This document shows positions 18,301 to 26,645 of a stretch of DNA of 64,000 nucleotides, piece after piece. Where the stretch lies: the NCBI GenBank assembly GCA_900540235.1, contig UQEY01000006.1:1-64000 (forward strand), given 5' to 3'. This DNA is from an uncultured Eubacteriales bacterium. Its GTDB lineage: Bacteria; Bacillota; Clostridia; Oscillospirales; Acutalibacteraceae. Each line of letters opens with the position of its first letter. The first letter of the stretch is position 1. Under the pieces are notes generated by a model. The model ran no database searches. It was not told the DNA's origin and worked only from the letters and a program-made list of their open reading frames with translations. Position numbers and translations under genes: made by a program.

Positions 18301-19137
18301 TTATCCTTTAACCGCACCTGCGACAACGCCTTTGATAATATATTTTTGACAAAAAATATAGAAAATAATTATAGGTACAATCGCAAGCACAAGCATTGCC
18401 ATAAAGCCGCCGTAATCGGTTGAACCGTATGCGCCCTGCATAGCAAGCTGAATAGCAACGGGAATTGTTTTGTCATCCGAGCCAAGCACAAGATAAGGCA
18501 AAAGATAGTCGTTCCATATCCACATAGTATTTAGTATTGCAACGGTAATTGCAGTCGGTTTGAGCATAGGAAAAACCACTGTAAAAAATGTTTGAATCGG
18601 TGAGGCGCCGTCTATCATTGCCGCTTCTTCAATTTCAAGCGGTATGCTTTTTATAAAACCGCACAGCATAAACACCGAAAGTCCTGCGCCGAATCCGAGA
18701 TAAACAAGCGTTATACCGAGTATATTATCAAGATTTGCCTTATTTGTTACATAAGTCATAGTGTACATAACCATTTGAAACGGCACAATCATACTGAAAA
18801 CGAGAAGATAATAAATAGTTTTTGTAACCTTAGAATTAACCCTGACGATATACCAAGCTGCCATTGAAGCAAACAATACGATAAGCACAACCGAAACGAC
18901 GGTTATAAAAAGCGAACGCAAAAAAGCCGAGAAAAAATCGGATGAAGTTATACCGTTTATATAATTTTCAAAGCCGACAAAAGTTTCACTGTTCGGAAAT
19001 TTTAACGGCTCATTTGAAATGTAAATTCTCGATTTAAACGAATTTATAAAAACAATAATAATCGGAATTAAAAAAATCACGCTCAGTATTGACAATAAAG
19101 TAAAAATTGCATTATTGCTCATTTTTTTAGAATTCAT
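18301..19137 (-). CDS. sugar ABC transporter permease (MalG-like)
   Basis: Second permease of the CUT1 importer, 278 residues, six predicted membrane helices. The EAA loop that contacts the ATPase reads EEAAMIDGASPIQTFFTVVF. It ends GVVAGAVKG, the typical MalG-family C terminus. Its ATG directly follows the stop codon of the upstream permease gene (no gap), so translation is coupled. Confidence 0.92.
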   Translation of the reverse strand: MNSKKMSNNAIFTLLSILSVIFLIPIIIVFINSFKSRIYISNEPLKFPNSETFVGFENYINGITSSDFFSAFLRSLFITVVSVVLIVLFASMAAWYIVRVNSKVTKTIYYLLVFSMIVPFQMVMYTMTYVTNKANLDNILGITLVYLGFGAGLSVFMLCGFIKSIPLEIEEAAMIDGASPIQTFFTVVFPMLKPTAITVAILNTMWIWNDYLLPYLVLGSDDKTIPVAIQLAMQGAYGSTDYGGFMAMLVLAIVPIIIFYIFCQKYIIKGVVAGAVKG

Positions 19138-19983
19138 TTATGCTTTCACCTCTCTGCTGCTCGTAAGTTTAAGTTGCAAAAAAGCAAGCAAACCGACGAT
19201 TATAAAAAATACAACCGCTTTTGCCTGACCGACACCATGATACCCCACTCTGCCGTAAAAAGTGTTGTAAATATTGAGCGCAAGCATTTCAGTTTCACGC
19301 TCGGGTGCACCTGCCGTCAGAGCCAAATTTTGGTCAAACATTTTAAACGAATTTGTCAAAGTTAAAAACATACAAATAGTTATTGACGGCATTACCATAG
19401 GAATTTTAACAGAAAAAAGAGTACGAATCGGTGAAGCACCGTCTATTTTTGCCGCTTCTGTCAAATCACTCGGAATGTTTTGAAGACCTGCAACATAAAT
19501 AACCATCATATAGCCGATAAGCTGCCAATTAGTTAAAACAACAAGACCCCAAAAGCCGTACTCTGCCTTATATGTTATATCCACGCCAAAATTTGAAAGC
19601 ACGGCATTAATAAGCAAATTCCAAATATAGCCGAGGACAATGCCTCCGATTAAATTGGGCATAAAAAATACGGAGCGAAAAAGATTTGTGCCCCTAATGC
19701 CACGGCTTAGCATAAGCGCCAAAAGGAAAGAGAGAACATTAACCGTTATTACAGAAACAACCGTAAAAAGAGCGGTGAACCAGAGAGAATGGAGAAAATC
19801 ACCCGAATTTGAAAAAGCGGTTATATAGTTTTGGAGTCCGACAAAAGTTGCGTCGGTTACGGTCGTAAAATCGGTAAACGAAAGACCGACGCCCATACAA
19901 AACGGCACAAGAAACGCAAAAATAAAAGCGACGGTTATAGGAAGCAGGAAAAGCCAAAAGTATTTTTTTAAATTTCGTTTCAT
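19138..19983 (-). CDS. sugar ABC transporter permease (MalF-like)
   Basis: First permease of the CUT1 importer, 281 residues with six membrane helices. EAA loop: TEAAKIDGASPIRTLFSVKI. The start is the ATG at 19983 (MKRNLKKYFWLFLLPITVAF) with AGAGGAG just upstream; the open frame continues upstream only through a palindromic repeat. It pairs with the MalG-like permease as a heterodimer. Confidence 0.92.
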   Translation of the reverse strand: MKRNLKKYFWLFLLPITVAFIFAFLVPFCMGVGLSFTDFTTVTDATFVGLQNYITAFSNSGDFLHSLWFTALFTVVSVITVNVLSFLLALMLSRGIRGTNLFRSVFFMPNLIGGIVLGYIWNLLINAVLSNFGVDITYKAEYGFWGLVVLTNWQLIGYMMVIYVAGLQNIPSDLTEAAKIDGASPIRTLFSVKIPMVMPSITICMFLTLTNSFKMFDQNLALTAGAPERETEMLALNIYNTFYGRVGYHGVGQAKAVVFFIIVGLLAFLQLKLTSSREVKA

Positions 19984-20010
19984 AAAACTCCTCTTTTCAT
20001 AGGTATGTAA

Positions 20011-20056
20011 CACCTCATCCGACGGCAAGCCGCCACCTTCCCACGAAGGGAAGGCG
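20011..20056. repeat. palindromic repeat, family 2, between malE-like and malF-like genes
   Basis: Contains CCTTCCC/GGGAAGG and the GACGGCAAGCCGCCA block seen (inverted) at 11190-11295. On the minus-strand transcript it forms a stable hairpin just after the binding-protein stop codon. Confidence 0.6.
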
Positions 20057-20064
20057 TTTATTGT

Positions 20065-21459
20065 TTACGACTTTGAAGCGTTTGCTTCCTTTTCCCAATC
20101 GGCTATAGCATCGGCTTTCACTTCATCAAAAGTTTTATTTCCCTGGGCATATTTTAAAAGAGAAGAACCGAAATTATCCTTAAATGTTTGCGACGGAAAT
20201 ATAGTAAAATACCACGGAATTGTTGTTACACTCTGCTTATCCATCCATGTTTTAACTTCTTTTGCAAGTGGGTCGCTCGGCACTTCGGTATCGTCGAAAG
20301 TGTCAAAAGGAGAAATGAAACCGAGTTTTTCACTTACAAATTTTTTGCCCTTCTCGCTTGAATAAAGCCAGTAAATAAAATCTTTTGCCGCCTGCTGTTC
20401 TTCTTTGCTTGCTTTTGAATTGACTGCAAAATAATTTTCTGTTCCTATGCAAAGTCCCTGACTTTCTTCGCCCTCAATTCCGGTATAAATAGGCAAAAAC
20501 TTAATATTTTCTTCTTTAACCTTATTGCCCGAAACCTTGCTTATTTGACTCCAAGCCCAGTTGCCGTTTTGAACCATTGCACATTTTTCAAGTGCAAATT
20601 CAGCCATAGAATCGCTGACTGTTTTTGTGCCTGTTTTGCCCTTTTCCACAGTCGAATTATTAAGGTACAAATCAAAAATATTTTTAAAATTATCGGCATA
20701 TTCAAAGGTGATTTTTGATGTGTCGTTTGAAGTTAAATCAACTTTATTTTTTGTAAATTCATAAAAGAGCGGCACATTTGCAAGGTGAGTTTGGAAACGC
20801 CAATTTTCACCGCTTTTAAGCGAAGTTGAAGCAAAAACGCCTTCAATACCGAGAGCTTCTTTATTTTTTTGCATATCCTCTGCAAGCTCTTTAAGCTTAG
20901 AAAAAGAGTTTATATCTTCCATTGATTTGAAATCGGTTGATTTGTTATCAAGAGCAAAATATTTGTCGGTGATTTCCTTATTATAAATAATACCGTAGCC
21001 CTCAACGACATAAGGAATACCGTAAACCTTACCGTCTGAACTAGTTACTGCCAAAGATTTGTCCTTTAAATGTTTATAAAGTTTGCTGTCAGACAAGTCG
21101 GCGCAATAATCTTTCCAGTTTGCAAGACCTTTAGGTCCGTTTATTTGGAAAAGCGTCGGTGCATTTTTTGTTGACATTTTAGCGGTCAAAGTTGATTCAT
21201 ACTCATTATTTGCCGCAGTTTCAACTACTACTTTAACTCCCGTTTCTTTCTCGTATTCGTCTGCTATTTCTTTATAGATATCTGCAACTTCCGGCTTAAA
21301 ATTAAGATATCTTACAGTCACATTTGCATTGTTTGAAGCAGGGTTTGTTGAATTTTCTTTATTGTTATTCTTTTTTGAGCAAGCGGTAAACGCAAGCACA
21401 GTTGATACCAAAAGCACCAAGCAAAGAAAAAACGACGCAGATGATTTTAATGTTTTCAT
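20065..21459 (-). CDS. sugar ABC transporter substrate-binding lipoprotein (MalE-like)
   Basis: Extracellular binding protein of the CUT1 importer, 464 residues. Signal peptide with lipobox VLAFTAC, then an Asn/Lys-rich linker and a type 1 periplasmic-binding fold (VTVRYLNFKPEVADIYKEIA; ... ALEKCAMVQNGNWAWSQI; GLCIGTENYFAVNSKASKEE). The gene context (malQ, glgP) points to maltodextrins; specificity is inferred. First gene of the operon; GGAGG 8 nt before the ATG. Confidence 0.9.
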   Translation of the reverse strand: MKTLKSSASFFLCLVLLVSTVLAFTACSKKNNNKENSTNPASNNANVTVRYLNFKPEVADIYKEIADEYEKETGVKVVVETAANNEYESTLTAKMSTKNAPTLFQINGPKGLANWKDYCADLSDSKLYKHLKDKSLAVTSSDGKVYGIPYVVEGYGIIYNKEITDKYFALDNKSTDFKSMEDINSFSKLKELAEDMQKNKEALGIEGVFASTSLKSGENWRFQTHLANVPLFYEFTKNKVDLTSNDTSKITFEYADNFKNIFDLYLNNSTVEKGKTGTKTVSDSMAEFALEKCAMVQNGNWAWSQISKVSGNKVKEENIKFLPIYTGIEGEESQGLCIGTENYFAVNSKASKEEQQAAKDFIYWLYSSEKGKKFVSEKLGFISPFDTFDDTEVPSDPLAKEVKTWMDKQSVTTIPWYFTIFPSQTFKDNFGSSLLKYAQGNKTFDEVKADAIADWEKEANASKS

Positions 21460-21501
21460 ATAAATTCCTCCGATTAATAAACATAGCGTTTTCGTAAATA
21501 G

Positions 21502-21518
21502 TATGTTTCCAAAACATA
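21502..21518. promoter_or_regulatory. palindromic operator candidate between malE-like and beta-glucosidase genes
   Basis: Perfect inverted repeat TATGTTT-CCA-AAACATA in the divergent intergenic region, 17 nt before the -35 box of the beta-glucosidase promoter. It looks like a site for a dimeric sugar repressor such as a LacI-family protein; no regulator gene is adjacent. Confidence 0.45.
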
Positions 21519-21534
21519 TTTTTATACAAAAATG

Positions 21535-21563
21535 TAGACTTTAAAAAATCAATATTGTATAAT
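21535..21563 (+). promoter_or_regulatory. sigma-A promoter of the beta-glucosidase gene
   Basis: TAGACT (21535-21540), 17-nt spacer, TATAAT (21558-21563). Confidence 0.6.
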
Positions 21564-21602
21564 AAAAATTGATTTAATATATTTATTTAAGGGGAAAAAT
21601 AT

Positions 21603-24029
21603 ATGAAACTTAAACATAAAATCGACAAGTTCGTCTCAACCTTATCAGAAAGAATATCGAGCGGAGGAGTTTCTCAGCTTGAAGTTAAGGCGGAGGGCGA
21701 AAGAGATATTTTCGGCAATATGCCTGAACTTATAAGAAAAAGTGCAGCCGAGGGCATAGTTTTGCTAAAAAACAACAATGCACTTCCCTATTCGCTTGAC
21801 ACAAAAATTTCGGTTTTCGGCAGATGCCAGCTTGACTATTTTTATGTAGGCTACGGCAGTGGCGGTGATGTTAATGCGCCTTATTTTGTTAATATTGTTG
21901 ACGGAATAAAAAATGCAGGCGGCAAGCTTAACGAATGGCTTTTGGAATATTACAAAAATTATTGCAAAGAAAACCCTGCGCCTCACGGCTTTTGGGGTCA
22001 CTGGCCGATGAATTTTGAAGAGCCGAGCCTTGATGACGAAACGGTAAAAAAAGCAAGTGAAGAAAGTGACGCTGCGATTATCGTAATAGGCAGAGCTGCC
22101 GGCGAAGACAGGGAAAATACGCTTACAAAAGGCAGTTACTATTTAACAGACGAAGAAAGGCGCCTTATTGACCAAGTTTGCAAAAATTTCAGCAATGTTA
22201 CGGTTTTGCTTGACTGCGGCAATGTTATGGATATGTCGTGGATACTTGATTATAACGACAGGCTCAGAGGTATTGTTTACGCTTGGCAAGGCGGTATGGA
22301 AAGTGGCAATGCGGTTGCGGATGTGCTTTACGGTAAGGTTAACCCGAGCGGCAAGCTTACGGACACCATTGCGGTTAAATACGAAGATTATCCGAGTGCA
22401 AAACATTTTGGCGGCAAGCTTTTTAACACTTATGTTGAAGATATTTTTGTAGGCTACAGATATTTTGAAACTTTTGCAAAAGAAAAGGCACTTTTCCCAT
22501 TTGGCTTCGGTTTAAGTTATACAAACTTTGACATTGAAGTATTAGATTTTATAGAAGAAAAAGACAAGATTAACATAGAAATTGAAGTTACAAATATAGG
22601 CAAAGTCAGCGGTAAAGAAGTTGTTGAACTTTATGCAAGATGCCCGCAGGGAAAGCTTTCAAAGCCGCTTATGAGCCTTGTCGCTTTTGACAAAACAAAA
22701 GAATTAAATCCAAACGAAAGCGAAAAGCTTACGCTCAGCGTTCCGATTTACAGCCTTGCTTCATTTGATGACACCGGAGTTACAGGTTACAAATATTCTT
22801 ACATTCTTGAAAAAGGCGAATACAAATTCTTTATCGGCGAAAATGTAAGAGATGTTGATGAAATAGGTTCTATAAAATATAAAGAAGATAAAGTTCTTGA
22901 AACACTAAAAGCCGTTTGTGCCCCTAAAGAATATATTGACAGAATAGTTGCGTTTGAAGTTAACGGTTCATTTATTCCTAAAAAAGTTGCACTCAAACCC
23001 GAAAAGCCGTATTTGAGGGAAAGGATACTTAAAAATCTTCCAAAAGAGCAAGGTCACATAGTTCATAACTTCAATTTCAGCCAAGTAAGAAACGGCGAAA
23101 TCAGTGTTGAAAAATTCGTTTCAAGTTTAACTAATCAGGAGCTTGAAGCGCTTACCCGTGGCGAAGGCGGAATGGACAGTTCTTACGGTGTTGCAGGCAA
23201 TGCGGGTGCGTTCGGCGGAATTATACCGAAGCTTAACGAAAAAGGAGTTCCTGCAATTATTACTACTGACGGTCCTGCCGGAATAAGAATCAGAAAATAT
23301 ACTTCTCTTATTCCTTGCGGTACTGCACTTGCGAGCTCTTTTAATACTAAACTTGTTGAAGAACTTGCAACTGAAATGGGCAAAGAACTCAGAAATGCCG
23401 GTTCAAATGTTCTTTTAGCGCCGGGTATGAACATTCACAGGAATGTTCTTTGCGGAAGAAACTTTGAATATTTCAGCGAAGACCCGCTTCTTACCGGCAA
23501 AATGGCAAGCGCTTATGTTAAAGGTATTCAATCGAGTGGCGGTTCGGCGTGCCCTAAGCATTTTGCATGCAACAATCAGGAAGCAGCCAGAACGATTAAC
23601 GATTCAATAGTTTCGCAAAGAGCACTCAGAGAGATTTATCTTAAAGGGTTTGAAATTTGTGTGAAAGAAGCAAAGCCGTTAAACATTATGACAAGCTACA
23701 ACAAAATTAACGGTGTTTGGAGCCATTATAACTATGACCTTGTAACGACTGTTTTAAGAAACGAGTGGGGATTTGACGGCTCGGTTATGACTGACTGGTG
23801 GATGAAACATTCGCAAAGCCACGAATTTCCTAACCTTCGTGACAATGCTTATCGTGTTCGTTCTCAGGTTGATGTGTATATGCCGGGTTCATTTAAAAAA
23901 ACAGAGAAAAAATACAAAACCGACAATTCCCTTTTGGAAACCATCGGACTTAAAAACGGCATTACTCGTGGCGAACTTGAGCGTTCGGCAATCAATGTGC
24001 TTAATATGATTTTAAAATTAAAATATTAA
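21603..24029 (+). CDS. beta-glucosidase, GH3 family with swapped domain order
   Basis: GH3 glycoside hydrolase of 808 residues with no signal peptide, so cytoplasmic. The domain order is reversed from most GH3 enzymes: the alpha/beta sandwich (AAEGIVLLKNNNALPY, about residues 45-300) and an Fn3-like domain (about 315-430) come first, and the TIM-barrel-like catalytic domain (ALTRGEGGMDSSYGVAGNAG onward) is C-terminal. The nucleophile Asp is D731 in GSVMTDWWM. The same order is known in beta-glucosidases of Ruminococcus albus and Butyrivibrio fibrisolvens. It is transcribed away from the maltodextrin operon. It probably hydrolyses short beta-glucosides; the exact substrate is unknown. Confidence 0.92.
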   Translation: MKLKHKIDKFVSTLSERISSGGVSQLEVKAEGERDIFGNMPELIRKSAAEGIVLLKNNNALPYSLDTKISVFGRCQLDYFYVGYGSGGDVNAPYFVNIVDGIKNAGGKLNEWLLEYYKNYCKENPAPHGFWGHWPMNFEEPSLDDETVKKASEESDAAIIVIGRAAGEDRENTLTKGSYYLTDEERRLIDQVCKNFSNVTVLLDCGNVMDMSWILDYNDRLRGIVYAWQGGMESGNAVADVLYGKVNPSGKLTDTIAVKYEDYPSAKHFGGKLFNTYVEDIFVGYRYFETFAKEKALFPFGFGLSYTNFDIEVLDFIEEKDKINIEIEVTNIGKVSGKEVVELYARCPQGKLSKPLMSLVAFDKTKELNPNESEKLTLSVPIYSLASFDDTGVTGYKYSYILEKGEYKFFIGENVRDVDEIGSIKYKEDKVLETLKAVCAPKEYIDRIVAFEVNGSFIPKKVALKPEKPYLRERILKNLPKEQGHIVHNFNFSQVRNGEISVEKFVSSLTNQELEALTRGEGGMDSSYGVAGNAGAFGGIIPKLNEKGVPAIITTDGPAGIRIRKYTSLIPCGTALASSFNTKLVEELATEMGKELRNAGSNVLLAPGMNIHRNVLCGRNFEYFSEDPLLTGKMASAYVKGIQSSGGSACPKHFACNNQEAARTINDSIVSQRALREIYLKGFEICVKEAKPLNIMTSYNKINGVWSHYNYDLVTTVLRNEWGFDGSVMTDWWMKHSQSHEFPNLRDNAYRVRSQVDVYMPGSFKKTEKKYKTDNSLLETIGLKNGITRGELERSAINVLNMILKLKY

Positions 24030-24034
24030 AAAAC

Positions 24035-24066
24035 AAAAATGTCACACTGCTTGGTGTGACATTTTT
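24035..24066. terminator. bidirectional terminator between beta-glucosidase gene and sigF
   Basis: 13-bp stem built on ATGTCACAC/GTGTGACAT with A- and T-runs on either side, loop 24048-24053. Ends both convergent transcripts. Confidence 0.88.
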
Positions 24067-24718
24067 ATTCTATATATCTGCGAAGCTTTGAAAGAAGAGC
24101 TTTTTCCTTGCGTGAAACCTGAACCTGTGAAATTCCGAGAACAGACGCTGTTTTCGCCTGAGTATATCCTTTATAATATCTCATATCAACTATTGCTTTT
24201 TCCGTATCGTCAAGATATTTAAAAAGCCGATGAACGGTAAGACGGTTAAAAAGTTCCTCACTTTCGTCAATGGGAACATCAATAGTAGATTCGCCGTCCT
24301 CGTTTGAAACACTGAGTGAAACCATAGGTGCAATAACGCCGAGCACTTCGGTTGTTTCTTCAATAGAAAAACCAAGAAGTTCGGCAAGTTCGGATACGGT
24401 AGGTTCTCGCATTTCTCTATTAATAAACTTTTCACGAACGCTTTGCGCTTTCATCGCCTTTTCTTTTAAGCTTCGGCTCACTTTAACCGCTCCGCCGTCA
24501 CGAAAAATTCGTTTTATTTCACCCATAATTACCGGCACGGCATAAGTTGAAAAAGCAAAGCCACGGCTTTCGTCAAAGTTATCTACCGCCTTTATAAGCC
24601 CTATGCAACCGCTTTGAAACAAATCTTCATACTCGGCGCCTCTGCCTTTAAAACGGGAAGCTATGGAGTGAACAAGACCTATATTGTCACATATAATCTT
24701 ATCACGCTCGCTTACCAT
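24065..24718 (-). CDS. sigF: RNA polymerase sporulation sigma factor SigF
   Basis: Forespore-specific sigma factor, 217 residues, sigma-70 regions 2 (EDLFQSGCIGLIKAVDNFDE; FAFSTYAVPVIMGEIKRIFRDGG in two blocks), 3 and 4 (HTH near YTQAKTASVLGISQVQVSR). The gene begins inside the end of spoIIAB (7-nt overlap), the classic spoIIAA-spoIIAB-sigF organisation. Its activity is controlled by SpoIIAB and SpoIIAA. Shows that the organism has the core sporulation programme. Confidence 0.96.
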   Translation of the reverse strand: MVSERDKIICDNIGLVHSIASRFKGRGAEYEDLFQSGCIGLIKAVDNFDESRGFAFSTYAVPVIMGEIKRIFRDGGAVKVSRSLKEKAMKAQSVREKFINREMREPTVSELAELLGFSIEETTEVLGVIAPMVSLSVSNEDGESTIDVPIDESEELFNRLTVHRLFKYLDDTEKAIVDMRYYKGYTQAKTASVLGISQVQVSRKEKALLSKLRRYIE

Positions 24719-25158
24719 TTTGTTTTGCCCTCGATTTTTTTAGTAAGTGTTACTGATGTGCCGAATGCTTCCTTTGAGCGAACATTTACCCTGTCGCAAA
24801 AGCTTTCCATAACGGTAAAGCCAAGACCCGCTCTGTCACCCTCACCCGTCGTGTAAAGCGGCGTCATTGCCTGAGACACATCGGGTATACCGCAACCTTT
24901 ATCTTTTATTGTGATTTTCACTGTATTGTCGTCAAAAATTTTGCCGATGATAAAAATTTTGCCGTATGTATCCTTGTATGCGTGAACAATGCAGTTTGTA
25001 ACCGCTTCACTCACTGCTGTTTTCAAATCGGCTATTTCCTCCAAAGTGGGGTCAAGCGGTGTGACAAATGCCGAAACCGCAACTCGTGCAAACGCTTCGT
25101 TCACGCTTTTGCTGTCAACCGTCAATTTAAACTCGTTAATTTGCTTTTTTGTAGTCAT
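24712..25158 (-). CDS. spoIIAB: anti-sigma F factor / serine kinase
   Basis: GHKL-family kinase that binds and inactivates SigF and phosphorylates SpoIIAA; 148 residues. N box AVSEAVTNCIVHAY, G1 box DKGCGIPD, G2 box GLGFTVMESFCD. ATG at 25158 has AGGAG 7 nt upstream; a TTG two codons earlier is less likely. Overlaps spoIIAA by 23 nt and sigF by 7 nt. Confidence 0.96.
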   Translation of the reverse strand: MTTKKQINEFKLTVDSKSVNEAFARVAVSAFVTPLDPTLEEIADLKTAVSEAVTNCIVHAYKDTYGKIFIIGKIFDDNTVKITIKDKGCGIPDVSQAMTPLYTTGEGDRAGLGFTVMESFCDRVNVRSKEAFGTSVTLTKKIEGKTKW

Positions 25159-25477
25159 TTTCAATCTCCTTAATATTTGCTATTGATGATAGACCTGCAA
25201 GCTCCATTATCTTTTTTGTTTGCAGGGTTACATTTTTTATTTCTATTTGGGAAGCGGGACAAAGATTTTGCATAAGTCTGTACCTTCCCATAACAAGACC
25301 TATACCCGATGAGTCCATAAAACTGACATTTTTAAAATCTAAAATGAGCATTTGAGGTTTAATAAACATCAAGCTTTCGTCAATTTTATCCCGCACTTGC
25401 CCGCAGGTATGATGGTCAATTTCGCCGATAAGATAAGCAATAACAATATTTTTTCTGCTTTCAATCGTAACATTCAT
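25136..25477 (-). CDS. spoIIAA: anti-anti-sigma F factor
   Basis: STAS-domain protein of 113 residues that releases SigF from SpoIIAB when unphosphorylated. The phosphoacceptor serine lies in SFMDSSGIGLVMGRY (Ser56 or the adjacent Ser57). ATG at 25477 is 8 nt after GGAG. There is no room for an ordinary promoter between it and the folC terminator immediately upstream. Confidence 0.95.
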   Translation of the reverse strand: MNVTIESRKNIVIAYLIGEIDHHTCGQVRDKIDESLMFIKPQMLILDFKNVSFMDSSGIGLVMGRYRLMQNLCPASQIEIKNVTLQTKKIMELAGLSSIANIKEIENDYKKAN

Positions 25478-25492
25478 TTTTGTCACTCCAAT

Positions 25493-25532
25493 AAAAAAAT
25501 ACCAATCTGCGTTAATACTAACAGATTGGTAT
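25493..25532 (-). terminator. Rho-independent terminator between folC and spoIIAA
   Basis: On the minus strand ATACCAATCTG, a 12-nt loop, CAGATTGGTAT and then seven T. It ends 16 nt before the spoIIAA start codon. Confidence 0.85.
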
Positions 25533-25556
25533 CAAATAATTTATCGTATTTTGTTG

Positions 25557-26645
25557 TTAAATCAATTCTTTTCTGATTTGGCGAAAAAGATAAAATGAAC
25601 CGCAAACAAGGCTTAAACCGTCTCCTTTAGCCGCTTTTACGGAATCAAACGCATTGTCAAAGCATAAAACATTTTTGCAGTATTTTTTTGCAACGGCTGC
25701 AAGTTCATCCGCTTTCATTGAGCGTTCGTTATTAACTTCGGTTGCATAAATCGTTTTGCACTTTGGCGCAATTAAAGATAAATAAGCTTCAACATTTTTA
25801 TCTTTCATCATAGCGATTACGGCAACTTCATCACTGATTTTCGCTTGTAATGCCTTTGCGGCGTCAACATTGTGCCCACCGTCAACAAGCACACCGTTAA
25901 TCACGCTTTGCCTTGCGCAAAGTTTGGGATTTTCCGCTTTAACATCAATACCGATTGCGTCAAGCACAGCCTGAGCCGTCGCAATGTCATTTGTCAAAAC
26001 ATTACCGAAATCGTTAATTTTGATAAGCTTAGCGTTATTATCACTGCAAACTTTTTCAAAAATTTGCTCACACTTTGGGTTAGGATAAAGAATACAGGTA
26101 GAATCAGGTTTAATTATTCCGCTTTTTTCCATCGCAATTTCCTCAAGAGTGTTGCCCAAAAAAGCCGTATGGTCAATAGCTACCGATGTAATAACAGAAA
26201 TATTCTTTTTTTCAACATTTGTAGCGTCACCCTTGCCGCCCATACCGCATTCAATAACGGCGTAGTCTACCATACTGTCGGCAAAAAATTTGTACATAAT
26301 AGCCGTAACAAGTTCAAATTCAGTAGCGTCGCAGTTGATATATTCGGCTATATATTTTGAAAAATCACTTTTCGGTATAAATTCGCCGTCGATTTGAATT
26401 TGCTCACGGTAATCTATAACCCACGGAGATGTGAAAAGACCGACCTTGTAGCCTGCTTTTTGCAGTGCATTTGAAACAGAAGCGGCTGTAGTGCCCTTGC
26501 CGTTAGTGCCTGCAATATGGATAATATTGAGTTTATCCTGCGGGTTGCCCATTTTTTTCAAAAGCTCATAAATGCGAGTAAGCCCCGGTTTAATACCGAG
26601 GCTTTGCTTTTGAAGTATTAAGTTCAAAGCGTTTTCGTAGTTCAT
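25557..26645 (-). CDS. folC: folylpolyglutamate synthase / dihydrofolate synthase (compact)
   Basis: Mur-ligase-family enzyme that adds glutamate to folates. 362 residues, clearly shorter than the usual 420-440. N-terminal motifs are complete: IIHIAGTNGKGTTAASV (ATP loop), GLFTSPWVIDYREQIQI, IECGMGGKGDATN, ITSVAIDHTAFLG. After INDFGN the central region is short and joins directly to the C-terminal domain (LVDGGHNVDAAKAL). No frameshift is seen, so a compact variant seems more likely than decay. Starts directly at the valS stop codon; shares the valS T-box transcript. Confidence 0.9.
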   Translation of the reverse strand: MNYENALNLILQKQSLGIKPGLTRIYELLKKMGNPQDKLNIIHIAGTNGKGTTAASVSNALQKAGYKVGLFTSPWVIDYREQIQIDGEFIPKSDFSKYIAEYINCDATEFELVTAIMYKFFADSMVDYAVIECGMGGKGDATNVEKKNISVITSVAIDHTAFLGNTLEEIAMEKSGIIKPDSTCILYPNPKCEQIFEKVCSDNNAKLIKINDFGNVLTNDIATAQAVLDAIGIDVKAENPKLCARQSVINGVLVDGGHNVDAAKALQAKISDEVAVIAMMKDKNVEAYLSLIAPKCKTIYATEVNNERSMKADELAAVAKKYCKNVLCFDNAFDSVKAAKGDGLSLVCGSFYLFRQIRKELI

